Source: JBNKDD01 sp050288085
Lineage (GTDB): Bacteria > Chloroflexota > Anaerolineae > Aggregatilineales > UBA3940
Assembly (NCBI GenBank): GCA_050288085.1
Contig: JBNKDD010000190.1
Coordinates: 1 to 11,173, forward strand
Direction: 5' to 3'
DNA length: 11,173 nucleotides
Below, in pieces: positions 1 through 6,444 of the stretch. The notes under the pieces are model-generated. The model did not search any database. It saw only the letters and a list, made by a program, of their open reading frames with translations, and was not told where the DNA came from. Each line of letters begins with the position of its first letter. Within the stretch, counting starts at the first letter, position 1. The position numbers and the translations under genes were made by a program.

Positions 1-906
1 GTCTTCTCACGATTACCCAAAAACGGGCTTGCTACAGCGGCTTATGGGCTGTGCATGGCCGGGATTGTGGGCATGATTTTGTTCGTTTCGGCGCAAGCCT
101 TCATCGACTCAAAGGTGATTGGCACGACCTTCCTTACGCTGGAACTTTTCACGCGGATTGCTGTGTCGGGCCTCGCCTTGATGGGGGCGCTGGCGCTCAG
201 CAAACGCTATTGGATTGTGGGCGGCGTGCTGGTGGCATTTGGGGGAGGCTTCCTGATCGTTGATCTTCTCAATATTGTCAGTGGCGAAGCCGTCGCGTTT
301 TTCGTTGTCCCCGGATTATTCATCACGATGGTGGTCGTCGGGTTCTGGCTGCGACGCACGAAAACCGTAGAGTCCAACTCCGAACCCGCACTGCCTGGAT
401 GGATAGGAGCGGTCACGGCAGGGTTGCTTGGGGTGACGGCGCTGATCGCACTTGTCGCCGTCATCGTCCATCAGCCCGACCCGGCATACACAGGCAGCCA
501 TCCTGACGAGGCTTTGTCCGCCAGCGGTGAAGCCGCCCGCCCTGCCATTGAGAGCTACTTGACCATCCCCCTGCCCGACACCGCATCCAACCTGTGGATG
601 GTCTATGAGACAAACCGTCACGGCGACTTCGCCCGCGTCCGTATCGGTTTTTCAGCCTCGCCTGATGATGTGCATGACTGGTTAAAAATGGGCGTACTAT
701 GCTTCCAGGCTGATCTGGACAGCATCCCCATTACCAACGGCGAACGGTTCACGCAATATAATAACCCCTATCACCCCACCGGGAACTGGTGGTGGGAGCG
801 ATCCAGTACGCACACCCGCACCTTTTGCCCTGAACAGTACATGCTGGACATTGATCAAAGCGATGACAGCCTGTGGTGGGTTGAGATCAACGGTTGGAAT
901 GACTGA
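1..906 (+). CDS. Multi-pass membrane protein with C-terminal extracytoplasmic domain (5' partial)
   Basis: The frame is open to the left edge: codons before the first ATG (55) read VFSRLPKNGLATAAYGLC and there is no convincing ribosome site near 55, so the gene very probably begins outside the window. Counting from ATG 55, hydrophobic segments lie at about residues 2-17, 33-48, 53-73, 80-99 and 115-138. A soluble domain of about 120 residues follows (163-283). It is paralogous to the 164-aa protein ending at 3098: shared features are the IP..A.N start, A/S-x-P-x-D followed by WL..GV.CF, a tryptophan-rich W-W-E-R, a second Cys (258) and LDIDQ..D.LW.V near the C-terminus. The domain after the last helix is probably outside the membrane, where Cys216 and Cys258 could form a disulfide (inference). 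I do not recognise a named family and function is unknown. It is separated from the next gene by 127 bases with its own promoter signal. Confidence 0.8.
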   Translation, partial: VFSRLPKNGLATAAYGLCMAGIVGMILFVSAQAFIDSKVIGTTFLTLELFTRIAVSGLALMGALALSKRYWIVGGVLVAFGGGFLIVDLLNIVSGEAVAFFVVPGLFITMVVVGFWLRRTKTVESNSEPALPGWIGAVTAGLLGVTALIALVAVIVHQPDPAYTGSHPDEALSASGEAARPAIESYLTIPLPDTASNLWMVYETNRHGDFARVRIGFSASPDDVHDWLKMGVLCFQADLDSIPITNGERFTQYNNPYHPTGNWWWERSSTHTRTFCPEQYMLDIDQSDDSLWWVEINGWND

Positions 907-987
907 GCCTCAAAGAAGTAGGCAACACGGATGGCAAACATCAGGGTACACACAGGCGGCCCTCTGGTTTTGTTTCTGGACCTAAGC

Positions 988-993
988 TATAGT
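988..993 (+). promoter_or_regulatory. Putative sigma70 -10 box for the 1034-3098 operon
   Basis: The hexamer TATAGT, preceded by AGC, ends 41 nt before the ATG at 1034. No good -35 is visible at the expected place (TGGTTT at 965-970). Its credibility comes from the same -10/start spacing at most other unit starts in this window. Confidence 0.4.
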
Positions 994-1033
994 GTTAATT
1001 GGGTAAAGCTTATCAGTCCAGTGGGGGTGAGAT

Positions 1034-1735
1034 ATGATCCACATGGTTCGTCAACTCAGTGTCATTGAATCGATATTACGTAACCGGTCTTTCTTTTTTC
1101 ACGAAATCCGCGATGGCGTAGAACTCCGGCAGAAAATCCGCTCAATGACGATTGCCAGCCTGACCTTCTTTGCGCTGTACGGCGCGATCATGGGTTCGAC
1201 ACACAGCATCTGGCAGTCGCTCAGTTCGGCGGTCAAACTGCCGTTGATGTTCTTACTCACGTTATTCATCTGTGCGCCGACGCTCTATCTATTTGATGTG
1301 CTGTTTGGTTCGAGGCAGAGCATCCAGCAAAATGTTGCCCTGATCCTGACGGCCATCACCGTGACGGCAACCGTCCTCCTATCCTTTGCTCCGATAACGT
1401 TGTTTTTCCTGCTGACTACCAGCCAGTATCAATTCTTCAAACTGCTCAATGTGGCTATCTTCTCGATTGCGGGGATCACCGGAATAATATTTCTGAGCCA
1501 GGGTATGCGGATTGTGGCGGATGATGACAAGGCAGGAGAAAAGAACCGCCGCAACGTATTGCGAGCATGGATGCTGCTGTACGCGTTTGTGGGCAGCCAG
1601 TTAGCCTGGACCATGCGACCCTTTTTCGGAGCGCCCAGCATGTCGTTTGAATTGTTCCGCCAGCTTGGTGGGAACTTTTACAGCAACATCGGAGCGAGTA
1701 TCGGTGAAATACTTGGCTTTATAGTGGTTCGATAG
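1034..1735 (+). CDS. Conserved multi-pass membrane protein (FVGSQLAW/RPFFG motif, Yip1-like architecture)
   Basis: A 233-aa integral membrane protein. A cytoplasmic-looking N-terminus of about 35 basic residues is followed by helices at about 39-57, 69-88, 100-120, 137-157 and 176-194, then a C-terminal amphipathic/hydrophobic tail (218-231). The segment 185-215 carries FVGSQLAWTMRPFFGAP and then GGNFY. From memory, this is a signature of a widespread bacterial family of Yip1-like proteins, some of them labelled 'actin-binding WH2 domain' in databases, with no known function. I cannot confirm the family without a search. ATG 1034 is preceded by a purine-rich GGGGGTGAG ribosome site; an in-frame ATG three codons later is the alternative. 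It is the first gene of a probable operon, with only 13 bases to the next start. Confidence 0.75.
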   Translation: MIHMVRQLSVIESILRNRSFFFHEIRDGVELRQKIRSMTIASLTFFALYGAIMGSTHSIWQSLSSAVKLPLMFLLTLFICAPTLYLFDVLFGSRQSIQQNVALILTAITVTATVLLSFAPITLFFLLTTSQYQFFKLLNVAIFSIAGITGIIFLSQGMRIVADDDKAGEKNRRNVLRAWMLLYAFVGSQLAWTMRPFFGAPSMSFELFRQLGGNFYSNIGASIGEILGFIVVR

Positions 1736-1748
1736 AGGGGGATGCAAG

Positions 1749-2555
1749 ATGACGGAGAATGATCCCTCCAAGATCGATCAACTGCTCGACCTGCTGCTTG
1801 ATGCTCTCCACGAACGGCAGGCGGAGCGAGGCATTGAACTGGTAGTTACCGAGACACCACCGCCGCCGGACAGCACTGTCGAGGATATACCGGAGCCAAA
1901 CCCTGCCAGTATCGAACCGCCCATTGTCGAGGATATACCAGAACCAACTTCAATCGAGCTACCGGCAGCCGATCAAGATGAACCGGTTCAGGAAATCGAT
2001 CTTGAGGATGAGATGATCGAGCCTGATGATCAGCCAGAAAGGCTTCCAACCATACAACTCGACCGGCTGTTGGGCAGGTTGGCCTTGATTTTGTTGGTCA
2101 TCACTGTGCTGATCAATATTCCCTTCAATCGATATGGAACCAATCTGGCCCGCGCGATGCCCGATACCAAGGCATTGGTGATCCGTGATGGGTTGGTACT
2201 AAAAGGCGAAGGGGATGAGATCTACGTGCTTGAGAATAACCACAAGCGCTGGATCAGTTCATTGGCTGCCTTTGAGTATTACGGATATTGCTGGGAGCAG
2301 GTCAACATCGTGGACGATGAATTCTTAGAGCAGTTTCCAACAGGGCCAGCTTTAAGCATCCTGTTTAAATGTAATGACAGTCCACATATTTATGCCATCG
2401 AAAATGGGGTTAAACGGTGGATCAAAGATATCCCTACCTTTGAAGCACAGGGATATATCTGGGATGATGTGCAGTTTGTCTCTTGCCAGACCATAGAGAA
2501 TATTCCCTCCGGGCTGCCAATTCCACCCGATGCTGGCGAACCACCGTCGCCATAA
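1749..2555 (+). CDS. Single-pass protein with acidic Pro-rich stalk and two tandem extracytoplasmic KRWI repeats
   Basis: A 268-aa protein in four parts: a short helical N-terminus (8-27); an acidic proline/glutamate-rich region (about 33-100) with a duplicated VEDIPEP; one membrane helix (about 108-125); and a soluble C-terminus with two tandem repeats of about 55 residues (145-199 and 203-258). Each repeat follows the pattern IY.(L/I)EN..KRWI, F...GY.W..V..V, then a proline/glycine turn. Such repeats occur in secreted or surface proteins of Chloroflexota and some Actinobacteria, often with peptidase or cell-wall domains, but no enzymatic domain is present here. A positively charged stretch precedes no part of the helix, yet the acidic side would normally be outside, so topology is uncertain. 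Start ATG 1749 has GAGGGGG just upstream. It sits in the operon between the 233-aa and 164-aa membrane proteins. Confidence 0.75.
   Translation: MTENDPSKIDQLLDLLLDALHERQAERGIELVVTETPPPPDSTVEDIPEPNPASIEPPIVEDIPEPTSIELPAADQDEPVQEIDLEDEMIEPDDQPERLPTIQLDRLLGRLALILLVITVLINIPFNRYGTNLARAMPDTKALVIRDGLVLKGEGDEIYVLENNHKRWISSLAAFEYYGYCWEQVNIVDDEFLEQFPTGPALSILFKCNDSPHIYAIENGVKRWIKDIPTFEAQGYIWDDVQFVSCQTIENIPSGLPIPPDAGEPPSP
1878..1948 (+). repeat. Short in-frame direct repeat (VEDIPEP-coding)
   Basis: Two near-identical 23-base copies at 1878-1900 and 1926-1948, starting GTCGAGGATATACC, differ at a few positions. They sit 48 bases apart, a multiple of three, inside the acidic stalk of the 268-aa protein. 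This looks like a recent internal duplication of a 16-codon unit. Confidence 0.75.
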
Positions 2556-2603
2556 TCCCAATGGTAGGGGTAAATAAATCAGTACAAGATAGGGAGTGAC
2601 TGT

Positions 2604-3098
2604 ATGAATGGGGAACCTAATAACAATCAGAAGAACAACAAGAGACGCTGGATCGCCGGGGCTGCGGTTCTGATCGCCATTGCGATGGCGGTCACCTGCG
2701 GCTTCCTTATATCACCACCTAAATGGTCGGAAGACGGGGCCCGTGCAGAGATTAACCAACTGCTTGATACCACCATCCCGGAGAACGCCACCAATGTCCA
2801 TTGGTCCGAAACAAGGGCAATCGAGTGGCAGGCTTACGCACGCTTCGATGCCCCGCCGGAGGATATCGAAACATGGCTGGCAGGCGGCGTGGCGTGCTTC
2901 GACACGGTCACGAGGAATATGAACGAGGGCATAATAGGTATCCAGTATCCGCCAATGTGGTGGGAACGAGACAGTGCCGAAGTGCTCGCCAGCGATTATT
3001 GCCTGGATGATTATGTAAATCATCCGCACCTGTTTTTGGATATCGACCAGACGAACGACGATCTATGGATTGTCTATCTCTATGCCGATGATACGTAG
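2604..3098 (+). CDS. Membrane-anchored small protein, paralog of the first gene's C-terminal domain
   Basis: A 164-aa protein with a polar, Asn/Lys-rich N-terminus (1-15), a single hydrophobic anchor (about 16-36) and a soluble domain of about 120 residues. The sequence before Cys32 (AVTC) is a poor lipobox, so I read it as a signal anchor rather than a lipoprotein. The soluble domain aligns along its length with residues 163-283 of the first gene: shared P-x-x-A-x-N, A-x-P-x-D, WLAGGVACF, WWER, a second Cys (133) and LDIDQTNDDLWIV. Two Cys at matching places suggest a disulfide-stabilised extracytoplasmic fold (inference). ATG 2604 has AGGGAG at a good distance. It is 48 bases after the 268-aa gene and is followed by a terminator that overlaps its stop codon. 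Function unknown. Confidence 0.8.
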   Translation: MNGEPNNNQKNNKRRWIAGAAVLIAIAMAVTCGFLISPPKWSEDGARAEINQLLDTTIPENATNVHWSETRAIEWQAYARFDAPPEDIETWLAGGVACFDTVTRNMNEGIIGIQYPPMWWERDSAEVLASDYCLDDYVNHPHLFLDIDQTNDDLWIVYLYADDT

Positions 3099-3121
3099 TA
3101 CAGCATAGAGTGTGGTTTTTT
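3078..3121 (+). terminator. Candidate Rho-independent terminator overlapping the stop codon
   Basis: CTCTATGC (3078-3085) pairs perfectly with GCATAGAG (3103-3110), giving an 8-bp stem. The 17-base loop contains the TAG stop (3096-3098) and could form a small inner TAC/GTA stem. TGTGG and then six T (3116-3121) follow on the coding strand. The stem is AT-rich and five bases separate it from the T run, so it may be modest in strength. It would end the 1034-3098 operon. Confidence 0.5.
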
Positions 3122-3216
3122 ACCCCCTAATCTTCGCTGCGCTTTACTAAGCGCCGCTCAGATTTGTCCCCCCTTTGCGAAGGGGGGACGGAAGCTCCGT
3201 GGGAGCGCAGGGGGGT
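3122..3216. repeat. REP/MITE-like non-coding element with inverted ends and three hairpins
   Basis: The element is bounded by ACCCCCT (3122-3128) and AGGGGGGT (3209-3216), which are inverted copies apart from one extra G. Inside are three hairpins in series. The first is AATCT..AGATT around GCGCTT-TACT-AAGCGC (3129-3164). The second is GTCCCCCCTT-TGCG-AAGGGGGGAC (3166-3189, 10-bp perfect stem). The third is GCTCC-GTG-GGAGC (3194-3206). It has no coding potential and lies between two convergent operons. The structure is that of a small non-autonomous mobile or REP-type dispersed repeat. Only one copy is present in this window, so dispersal is not shown here; a folded bidirectional terminator is the alternative. 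Confidence 0.6.
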
Positions 3217-3587
3217 CAATCCGTCTGACCAGAACCATGGATTCGGGCGTCCAGGTTGCTCCAGATATCCTGTGACAGGTCGCTGCCCGGTTTGCGCCGC
3301 AAATTAACCTTGTAGGTATGCAGCCCTTCCATCCCCAGCCGGATCAGCCAGTTATCTTCCAGCAGGGTTTCCAATGTCTCGTCGAGTTTTTCGCGGCTGA
3401 TCCGATCCGCTTCCGGCAGGTTATCGATAGAGGCACACAGTTCCGGGTAAGTCATCTGTGCCTCGCGCAAGATCATCAACATGATGCGCTTGTAATCGTC
3501 GGGCAGGTCGGCCAGGTCAAGGGCTGTGATCCCCTGCGATTCCCGTTCCTCTAACAGCTTTTTGAGCCGGTCAAAGATTCCACCCAT
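3216..3587 (-). CDS. Small winged-helix-like protein downstream of a zinc mini-protein
   Basis: A 123-aa protein starting at the ATG at 3587 (MGGIFDRLKK). This start has AGGGGAGG at a good distance, whereas the longer reading frame to 3653 has no such site and would overlap the neighbouring gene. After an amphipathic, charged N-terminal helix (about 3-17), residues 31-98 form a predicted helical region ending in ETLLEDNWLIRLGMEGLHTYKVNLRRK. The helix, helix and strand-turn-strand pattern resembles the winged-helix domains of MarR/ArsR-type or archaeal small regulators, with a basic wing. DNA binding is an inference. Its ribosome site overlaps the stop region of the upstream 70-aa gene (11-base gap), so the two are translationally linked. 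The stop codon TGA borrows its final A from the end of the adjacent hairpin element. Confidence 0.65.
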   Translation of the reverse strand: MGGIFDRLKKLLEERESQGITALDLADLPDDYKRIMLMILREAQMTYPELCASIDNLPEADRISREKLDETLETLLEDNWLIRLGMEGLHTYKVNLRRKPGSDLSQDIWSNLDARIHGSGQTD

Positions 3588-3598
3588 CGCAGCCTCCC

Positions 3599-3811
3599 CT
3601 AATACAATTCCGGCATGCCGATTGGCTCCGGCTGCGGCTGGCAGATTCCACACCAGATCGCGTTGGCGGTAGCGAGTCCCTTGGGGGTTTCGTTCTTGCC
3701 CAGATACATCGCGACGAAGGTTGCCATCGTGCTGGCATGATCCTTACAAACTGCCCGCCCACAAAAATGGCAGACCGCACGCGCATCTTTTTCACAGGAC
3801 CAACATTTCAT
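3599..3811 (-). CDS. Cys-rich mini-protein with two zinc-binding sites (B-box/DUF2180-like)
   Basis: A 70-aa protein read from ATG 3811, preceded by AGGGACG. The open frame runs further upstream, but without conserved-looking sequence. It contains eight likely ligands: C3, C6, C14, C17, C22, H25, C54 and C57 (MKCWSCEKDARAVCHFCG, VCKDH, WCGIC). The first six resemble the compact cross-braced arrangement of B-box or DUF2180-type zinc fingers, and the final CxxC could complete the second site. It ends in a conserved-looking PEPIGMPELY tail. The likely role is structural or protein-binding rather than catalytic. It is the first gene of a two-gene operon with the winged-helix-like protein, which suggests that the pair acts together, possibly as a regulator and partner. 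Confidence 0.75.
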   Translation of the reverse strand: MKCWSCEKDARAVCHFCGRAVCKDHASTMATFVAMYLGKNETPKGLATANAIWCGICQPQPEPIGMPELY

Positions 3812-3851
3812 AACGTCCCTTTCTTTTACCGTCATTGTCCTACAGTTGACG

Positions 3852-3881
3852 AGTTTAGCACGGATAGGGAACGGCGGACAA
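3852..3881 (-). promoter_or_regulatory. Putative promoter of the zinc mini-protein operon
   Basis: On the minus strand, TTGTCC (3881-3876) and TAAACT (3857-3852) are separated by 18 bases. TGC directly precedes the -10, making it an extended type. The -10 ends 41 nt before the ATG at 3811. Confidence 0.45.
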
Positions 3882-3921
3882 TCGACAGGTATCTTATCAT
3901 GCGGATATCCTCCACACGAGT

Positions 3922-3927
3922 CATAAT
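3922..3927 (+). promoter_or_regulatory. Putative -10 box for the MFS transporter
   Basis: CATAAT, one mismatch from TATAAT, ends 39 nt before the ATG at 3966. A matching -35 is not evident, so the call rests on the hexamer and the spacing shared with other genes here. It is divergent from the promoter at 3852-3881. Confidence 0.35.
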
Positions 3928-3965
3928 TGGAAGCCTGATTCATTCTTACCAACAAAGTAGATTCT

Positions 3966-5156
3966 ATGAAAGACAAGCGCCTGCTGCGAGCGTTAGCCTA
4001 TTACGCCGCATACGTTGCACTTGGCCTGACGATGTCCGCGTTTGGGCCAACCCTTGATGGCCTGCAAGTTCAGACCACTTCCACCGTCAGCCAGATCAGC
4101 ATCATCTTCACGGCCAACTCGCTTGGATTTGTCCTCGGTGCCCTGCTGGGCGGGCGGCTGTATGATCGCTTCCCTGGACAGCCGGTCCTGGCCGGAACCC
4201 TGCTGGTGACTGCCGCGATGCTGTTTGCCATCCCGCTGTTCCCATCGTTATGGCTGCTGGTGCTGGTGATATTCCTGCTGGGCGTCGGGCTGGGTGTGCT
4301 CGATGTAGGCGGCAACACCCTGATCGTCTGGTTGTTCGGCAGCGATGTTGGCCCCTATATGAATGCCCTGCACTTTTGTTTTGGGCTGGGGGCCTTTCTC
4401 TCGCCGCTGCTGGTAGATCAGATGGTCAATCTGACCGGCGGGATTCGCGGGGCTTACTGGGTGCTGGCTTTGTTGATCCTGCCGATAGTCTTTTGGATGA
4501 CCCGTATTCCCAGCCCAACTAACCAGGGTGAACAGGCAAAAGTGCAGGCGGCCACCTCGTCGGTGGGCTTTGGCTGGCTGATGTTCCTGGTTGCCGGGTT
4601 GATGTTCTTTAACGTCGGTGGGGAAATCTCGTATGGTGGGCTGATCTACTCCTATGCCCAGGCGCTTGACTTAGGCCCGGCGACGATGGCACGGGTGCTC
4701 AACTCGGTTTATTGGGGCGCGCTCGCCATCGGGCGGTTGGTTGCGATCCCGCTTGCCACGAAGCTGTTACCCCGTACCATGCTGCTGCTCGACCTGATCG
4801 GCGCGACCATCAGCATCGCGATTGTACTGCTGTTTCCAAACTGGGAGCCTGCATTGTGGATCGGGACCTTTGGCTTCGGCTTTTCGATTGCGTCGTTCTT
4901 CGCCACCGTGTTGAATTTCGCCGAGCGCCGGATGCCGATCTCCGCCCGCACGACCAGCATCTTCCTGGTCGGAGCCAATTTCGGGTCGATGGTCATGCCC
5001 TGGCTGATCGGCCAGCTTTTCGAGTCGGTCGGCCCGGTGGTGATGATGGCGGCCATTCAGATCGAGACGGTAGCATCGCTGGTCTTGTTTATCATCACGC
5101 TGATCTATGTGCGCCGCTTCGCGGTTCGCGATGGAGGGCAGTTAACTACCGGCTGA
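3966..5156 (+). CDS. Major facilitator superfamily transporter, FHS/MFSD4-like
   Basis: A 396-aa, 12-helix permease of full MFS length. Visible landmarks are the first helix with SAFGPTLDGL (25-33), the loop 2-3 motif A variant GALLGGRLYDRFPG (58-71), LGVGLGVLDVGGNTLIVWLF (105-124), and NALHFCFGLGAFLSPLLVDQ (133-152). The G-x-L-D-x-G-x-N-T and N-x-x-H-x-x-F-G-x-G elements are typical of the fucose/glucose-type FHS branch and of the MFSD4/NaGLT-like group, so a sugar or other small polar solute is a reasonable guess, but the substrate cannot be read. A polar central loop (183-200) divides the two six-helix halves. The ribosome site before ATG 3966 is weak. It is a single-gene unit, divergent from the zinc mini-protein operon, from which regulation by the winged-helix-like protein could be imagined but is not shown. 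Confidence 0.85.
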   Translation: MKDKRLLRALAYYAAYVALGLTMSAFGPTLDGLQVQTTSTVSQISIIFTANSLGFVLGALLGGRLYDRFPGQPVLAGTLLVTAAMLFAIPLFPSLWLLVLVIFLLGVGLGVLDVGGNTLIVWLFGSDVGPYMNALHFCFGLGAFLSPLLVDQMVNLTGGIRGAYWVLALLILPIVFWMTRIPSPTNQGEQAKVQAATSSVGFGWLMFLVAGLMFFNVGGEISYGGLIYSYAQALDLGPATMARVLNSVYWGALAIGRLVAIPLATKLLPRTMLLLDLIGATISIAIVLLFPNWEPALWIGTFGFGFSIASFFATVLNFAERRMPISARTTSIFLVGANFGSMVMPWLIGQLFESVGPVVMMAAIQIETVASLVLFIITLIYVRRFAVRDGGQLTTG

Positions 5157-5207
5157 CCGCCTGTTTTTTGTAATGCTTTCGTCACAAGGATTACGGCGTT
5201 CTCATGC

Positions 5208-5213
5208 TATAGT
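5208..5213 (+). promoter_or_regulatory. Putative extended -10 promoter for the STAS-like gene
   Basis: TATAGT preceded by TGC forms an extended -10 box ending 43 nt before ATG 5256. Extended -10 promoters often do without a clear -35, and none is seen here. It is the same octamer (GCTATAGT) as at 986-993. Confidence 0.45.
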
Positions 5214-5255
5214 AGGCAACAACAACAATACTTCCTGGATGGAGATTTTAGTGTT

Positions 5256-5657
5256 ATGCCCTATAACATTGAGCTGCTACCCGATGAACCGATTGTAATT
5301 GTTACTTTATCCGAGCCGTTTGACTGGGTAAAGGATGTTGAGACCACGACCGCCGAAGTCGCCGACCTGACCCAACATCTGGATGGCCCGATCTACCGGA
5401 TCAGCGATATGAAGCAGGTCAGCCTGGATTTTTCTGAGGTGGTGACGGCTCTGGCATCGGTTACCAAAGTGAAAAAAGGCAGCTTCAGCGATCCTCGCTT
5501 CCGGATTATTTTTATCAGCCAGGAAGCCCTGGTCGATCTGGCGGAGTTTGGTGCTCAAAGCGCCAGCCAGGAACAATACGGAGTAGCCGAGCCGATCCAG
5601 GTTTTCACCGATCTGGATGAAGCACTTCATTATGTCCGGGCAGAGCTCAAGAATTGA
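5256..5657 (+). CDS. Small cytosolic STAS/SpoIIAA-like protein
   Basis: A 133-aa soluble protein with no signal or membrane segment. The pattern is a beta hairpin (about 3-18), a helix (26-41), a strand with IYRISDMKQ (46-54), a helix (58-71), a strand RIIFIS (83-88), a helix (90-99) and the ending VFTDLDEALHYVRAEL (115-130). This alternating order and the 'FTDLDEAL' end are common in stand-alone STAS/SpoIIAA-like proteins of Chloroflexota, whose members probably bind lipids, nucleotides or partner proteins. The exact family and role are unknown, and no anti-sigma partner or kinase lies nearby. ATG 5256 has GGATGGAG upstream at a rather long distance. It appears monocistronic, ends in a GC-rich hairpin, and converges on the bPH gene. 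Confidence 0.65.
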   Translation: MPYNIELLPDEPIVIVTLSEPFDWVKDVETTTAEVADLTQHLDGPIYRISDMKQVSLDFSEVVTALASVTKVKKGSFSDPRFRIIFISQEALVDLAEFGAQSASQEQYGVAEPIQVFTDLDEALHYVRAELKN

Positions 5658-5666
5658 CACAGGAAA

Positions 5667-5691
5667 GGGGCAGGCAAATATGCCCTGCCCC
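5667..5691. terminator. GC-rich hairpin between convergent genes
   Basis: GGGGCAGGCA (5667-5676) pairs with TGCCCTGCCCC (5681-5691) around an AATA loop, with one bulged base. It lies between the stop at 5657 and the stop of the opposite gene at 5706. No long T run follows on either strand, so it may be a weak bidirectional terminator or a transcript-stabilising stem. Confidence 0.5.
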
Positions 5692-5705
5692 CTGGGTAAA
5701 CACCC

Positions 5706-6311
5706 CTACTCCTGCGCCAGTGCCTCCCGGATGGACTTCACCTCATCGAGGATAGCGGCCAGCGTATAAGCATCGCCATTAGCACTGATAGGTTCCATAT
5801 CGGCCTGGGTAGGTGACATCGCCCCCCGGAAGCGCCGCAGTGATTCGGCGACCTTCCCGTAGACCTCGTCATAATTCACCAGCCCGATCAGGCTCTCTTC
5901 TGCGCCGGACTGCCCGCTCATCCCCGCCGTCTGGATGTTCAACGTCCCGATGCCGAACATCCGGTCAAATAGGCCGCGCCGGACGGTCAGGTTGGTGACG
6001 GTGCGGTAGGGAACGTGCTTCACCGAGTGGGTGATCACACCGGCCCGGACGATCACCTCGTCTTCGTGAATCTCGTACTTCAGGCTGCGGTAGTAGAACG
6101 GGATGACGATCAGGACTGGCAGCAGCCAGATCAGGGTTCCTCCGATCCCGATCCAGGTTCCGATGACTGCGCCACGCGGCCCGCCCTCAGATGCTCCGAT
6201 CAGCACACTGAATCCCACAAGGGTGATCAGTGATAACAGCGTCCACGCAGCAGCAATCACAAACAGCTTGCTCCTGAGTTTTTGGTCTGGATATAAAACA
6301 ATCGGTTCCAT
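5706..6311 (-). CDS. Membrane-anchored bacterial PH (bPH_2/DUF304) domain protein
   Basis: A 201-aa protein with two membrane helices (about 16-39 and 48-73) followed by a bacterial PH domain (about 76-160): YEIHEDEVIVRAGVITHSVKHVPYRTVTNLTV, then RMFGIGTLNIQTAG. The order, with two helices directly before the strand-rich domain and the I-x-x-R-x-V-x-N(L)-x-V segment, is characteristic of YdbS/YdbT-like bPH_2 proteins. Related Bacillus proteins affect resistance to membrane-active compounds, but a role here is not shown. A helical tail (175-199) ends in a heptad-like AAILDEVKSIREALAQE, possibly a coiled coil for oligomerisation. ATG 6311 has AGGGAG upstream. A weak -10-like CAAAAT (6357-6352) ends 41 nt before the start. 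Confidence 0.85.
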   Translation of the reverse strand: MEPIVLYPDQKLRSKLFVIAAAWTLLSLITLVGFSVLIGASEGGPRGAVIGTWIGIGGTLIWLLPVLIVIPFYYRSLKYEIHEDEVIVRAGVITHSVKHVPYRTVTNLTVRRGLFDRMFGIGTLNIQTAGMSGQSGAEESLIGLVNYDEVYGKVAESLRRFRGAMSPTQADMEPISANGDAYTLAAILDEVKSIREALAQE

Positions 6312-6444
6312 AATAAACTCCCTTTTTAGCTTCTCAAATATCCATATCCAGATTTTGACACAGTATCCTGGTTAACAACATCCCAATTCTCAGGGTAACC
6401 GATCCGGCAGCGGAGGCAAATCCCCCAAAGCTGTATCCCCCAAA

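Noticed and set aside
2604..3098. Lipoprotein assignment for the 164-aa protein via Cys32
   Set aside because: AVTC does not satisfy the lipobox (no Leu-like residue at -3, Thr at -1); signal anchor is more likely.
3588..3653. N-terminal extension of the winged-helix-like protein
   Set aside because: It overlaps the upstream gene's coding sequence and lacks a ribosome site; ATG 3587 is preceded by AGGGGAGG.
3599..3976. Longer 125-aa version of the zinc mini-protein starting at 3976
   Set aside because: The extra 55 residues show no domain, and would overlap the divergent promoter region and the transporter start; the ATG at 3811 has a ribosome site and a correctly spaced -10.
5161..5168. 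T run after the transporter gene as an intrinsic terminator
   Set aside because: Only a 3-bp CGG/CCG stem can be formed just upstream; no stable hairpin found.
4712..5173. Overlapping 153-aa frame inside the transporter gene
   Set aside because: It is an Arg/Asp-rich shadow frame of the MFS coding sequence with no domain; the 396-aa frame is clearly the real gene.
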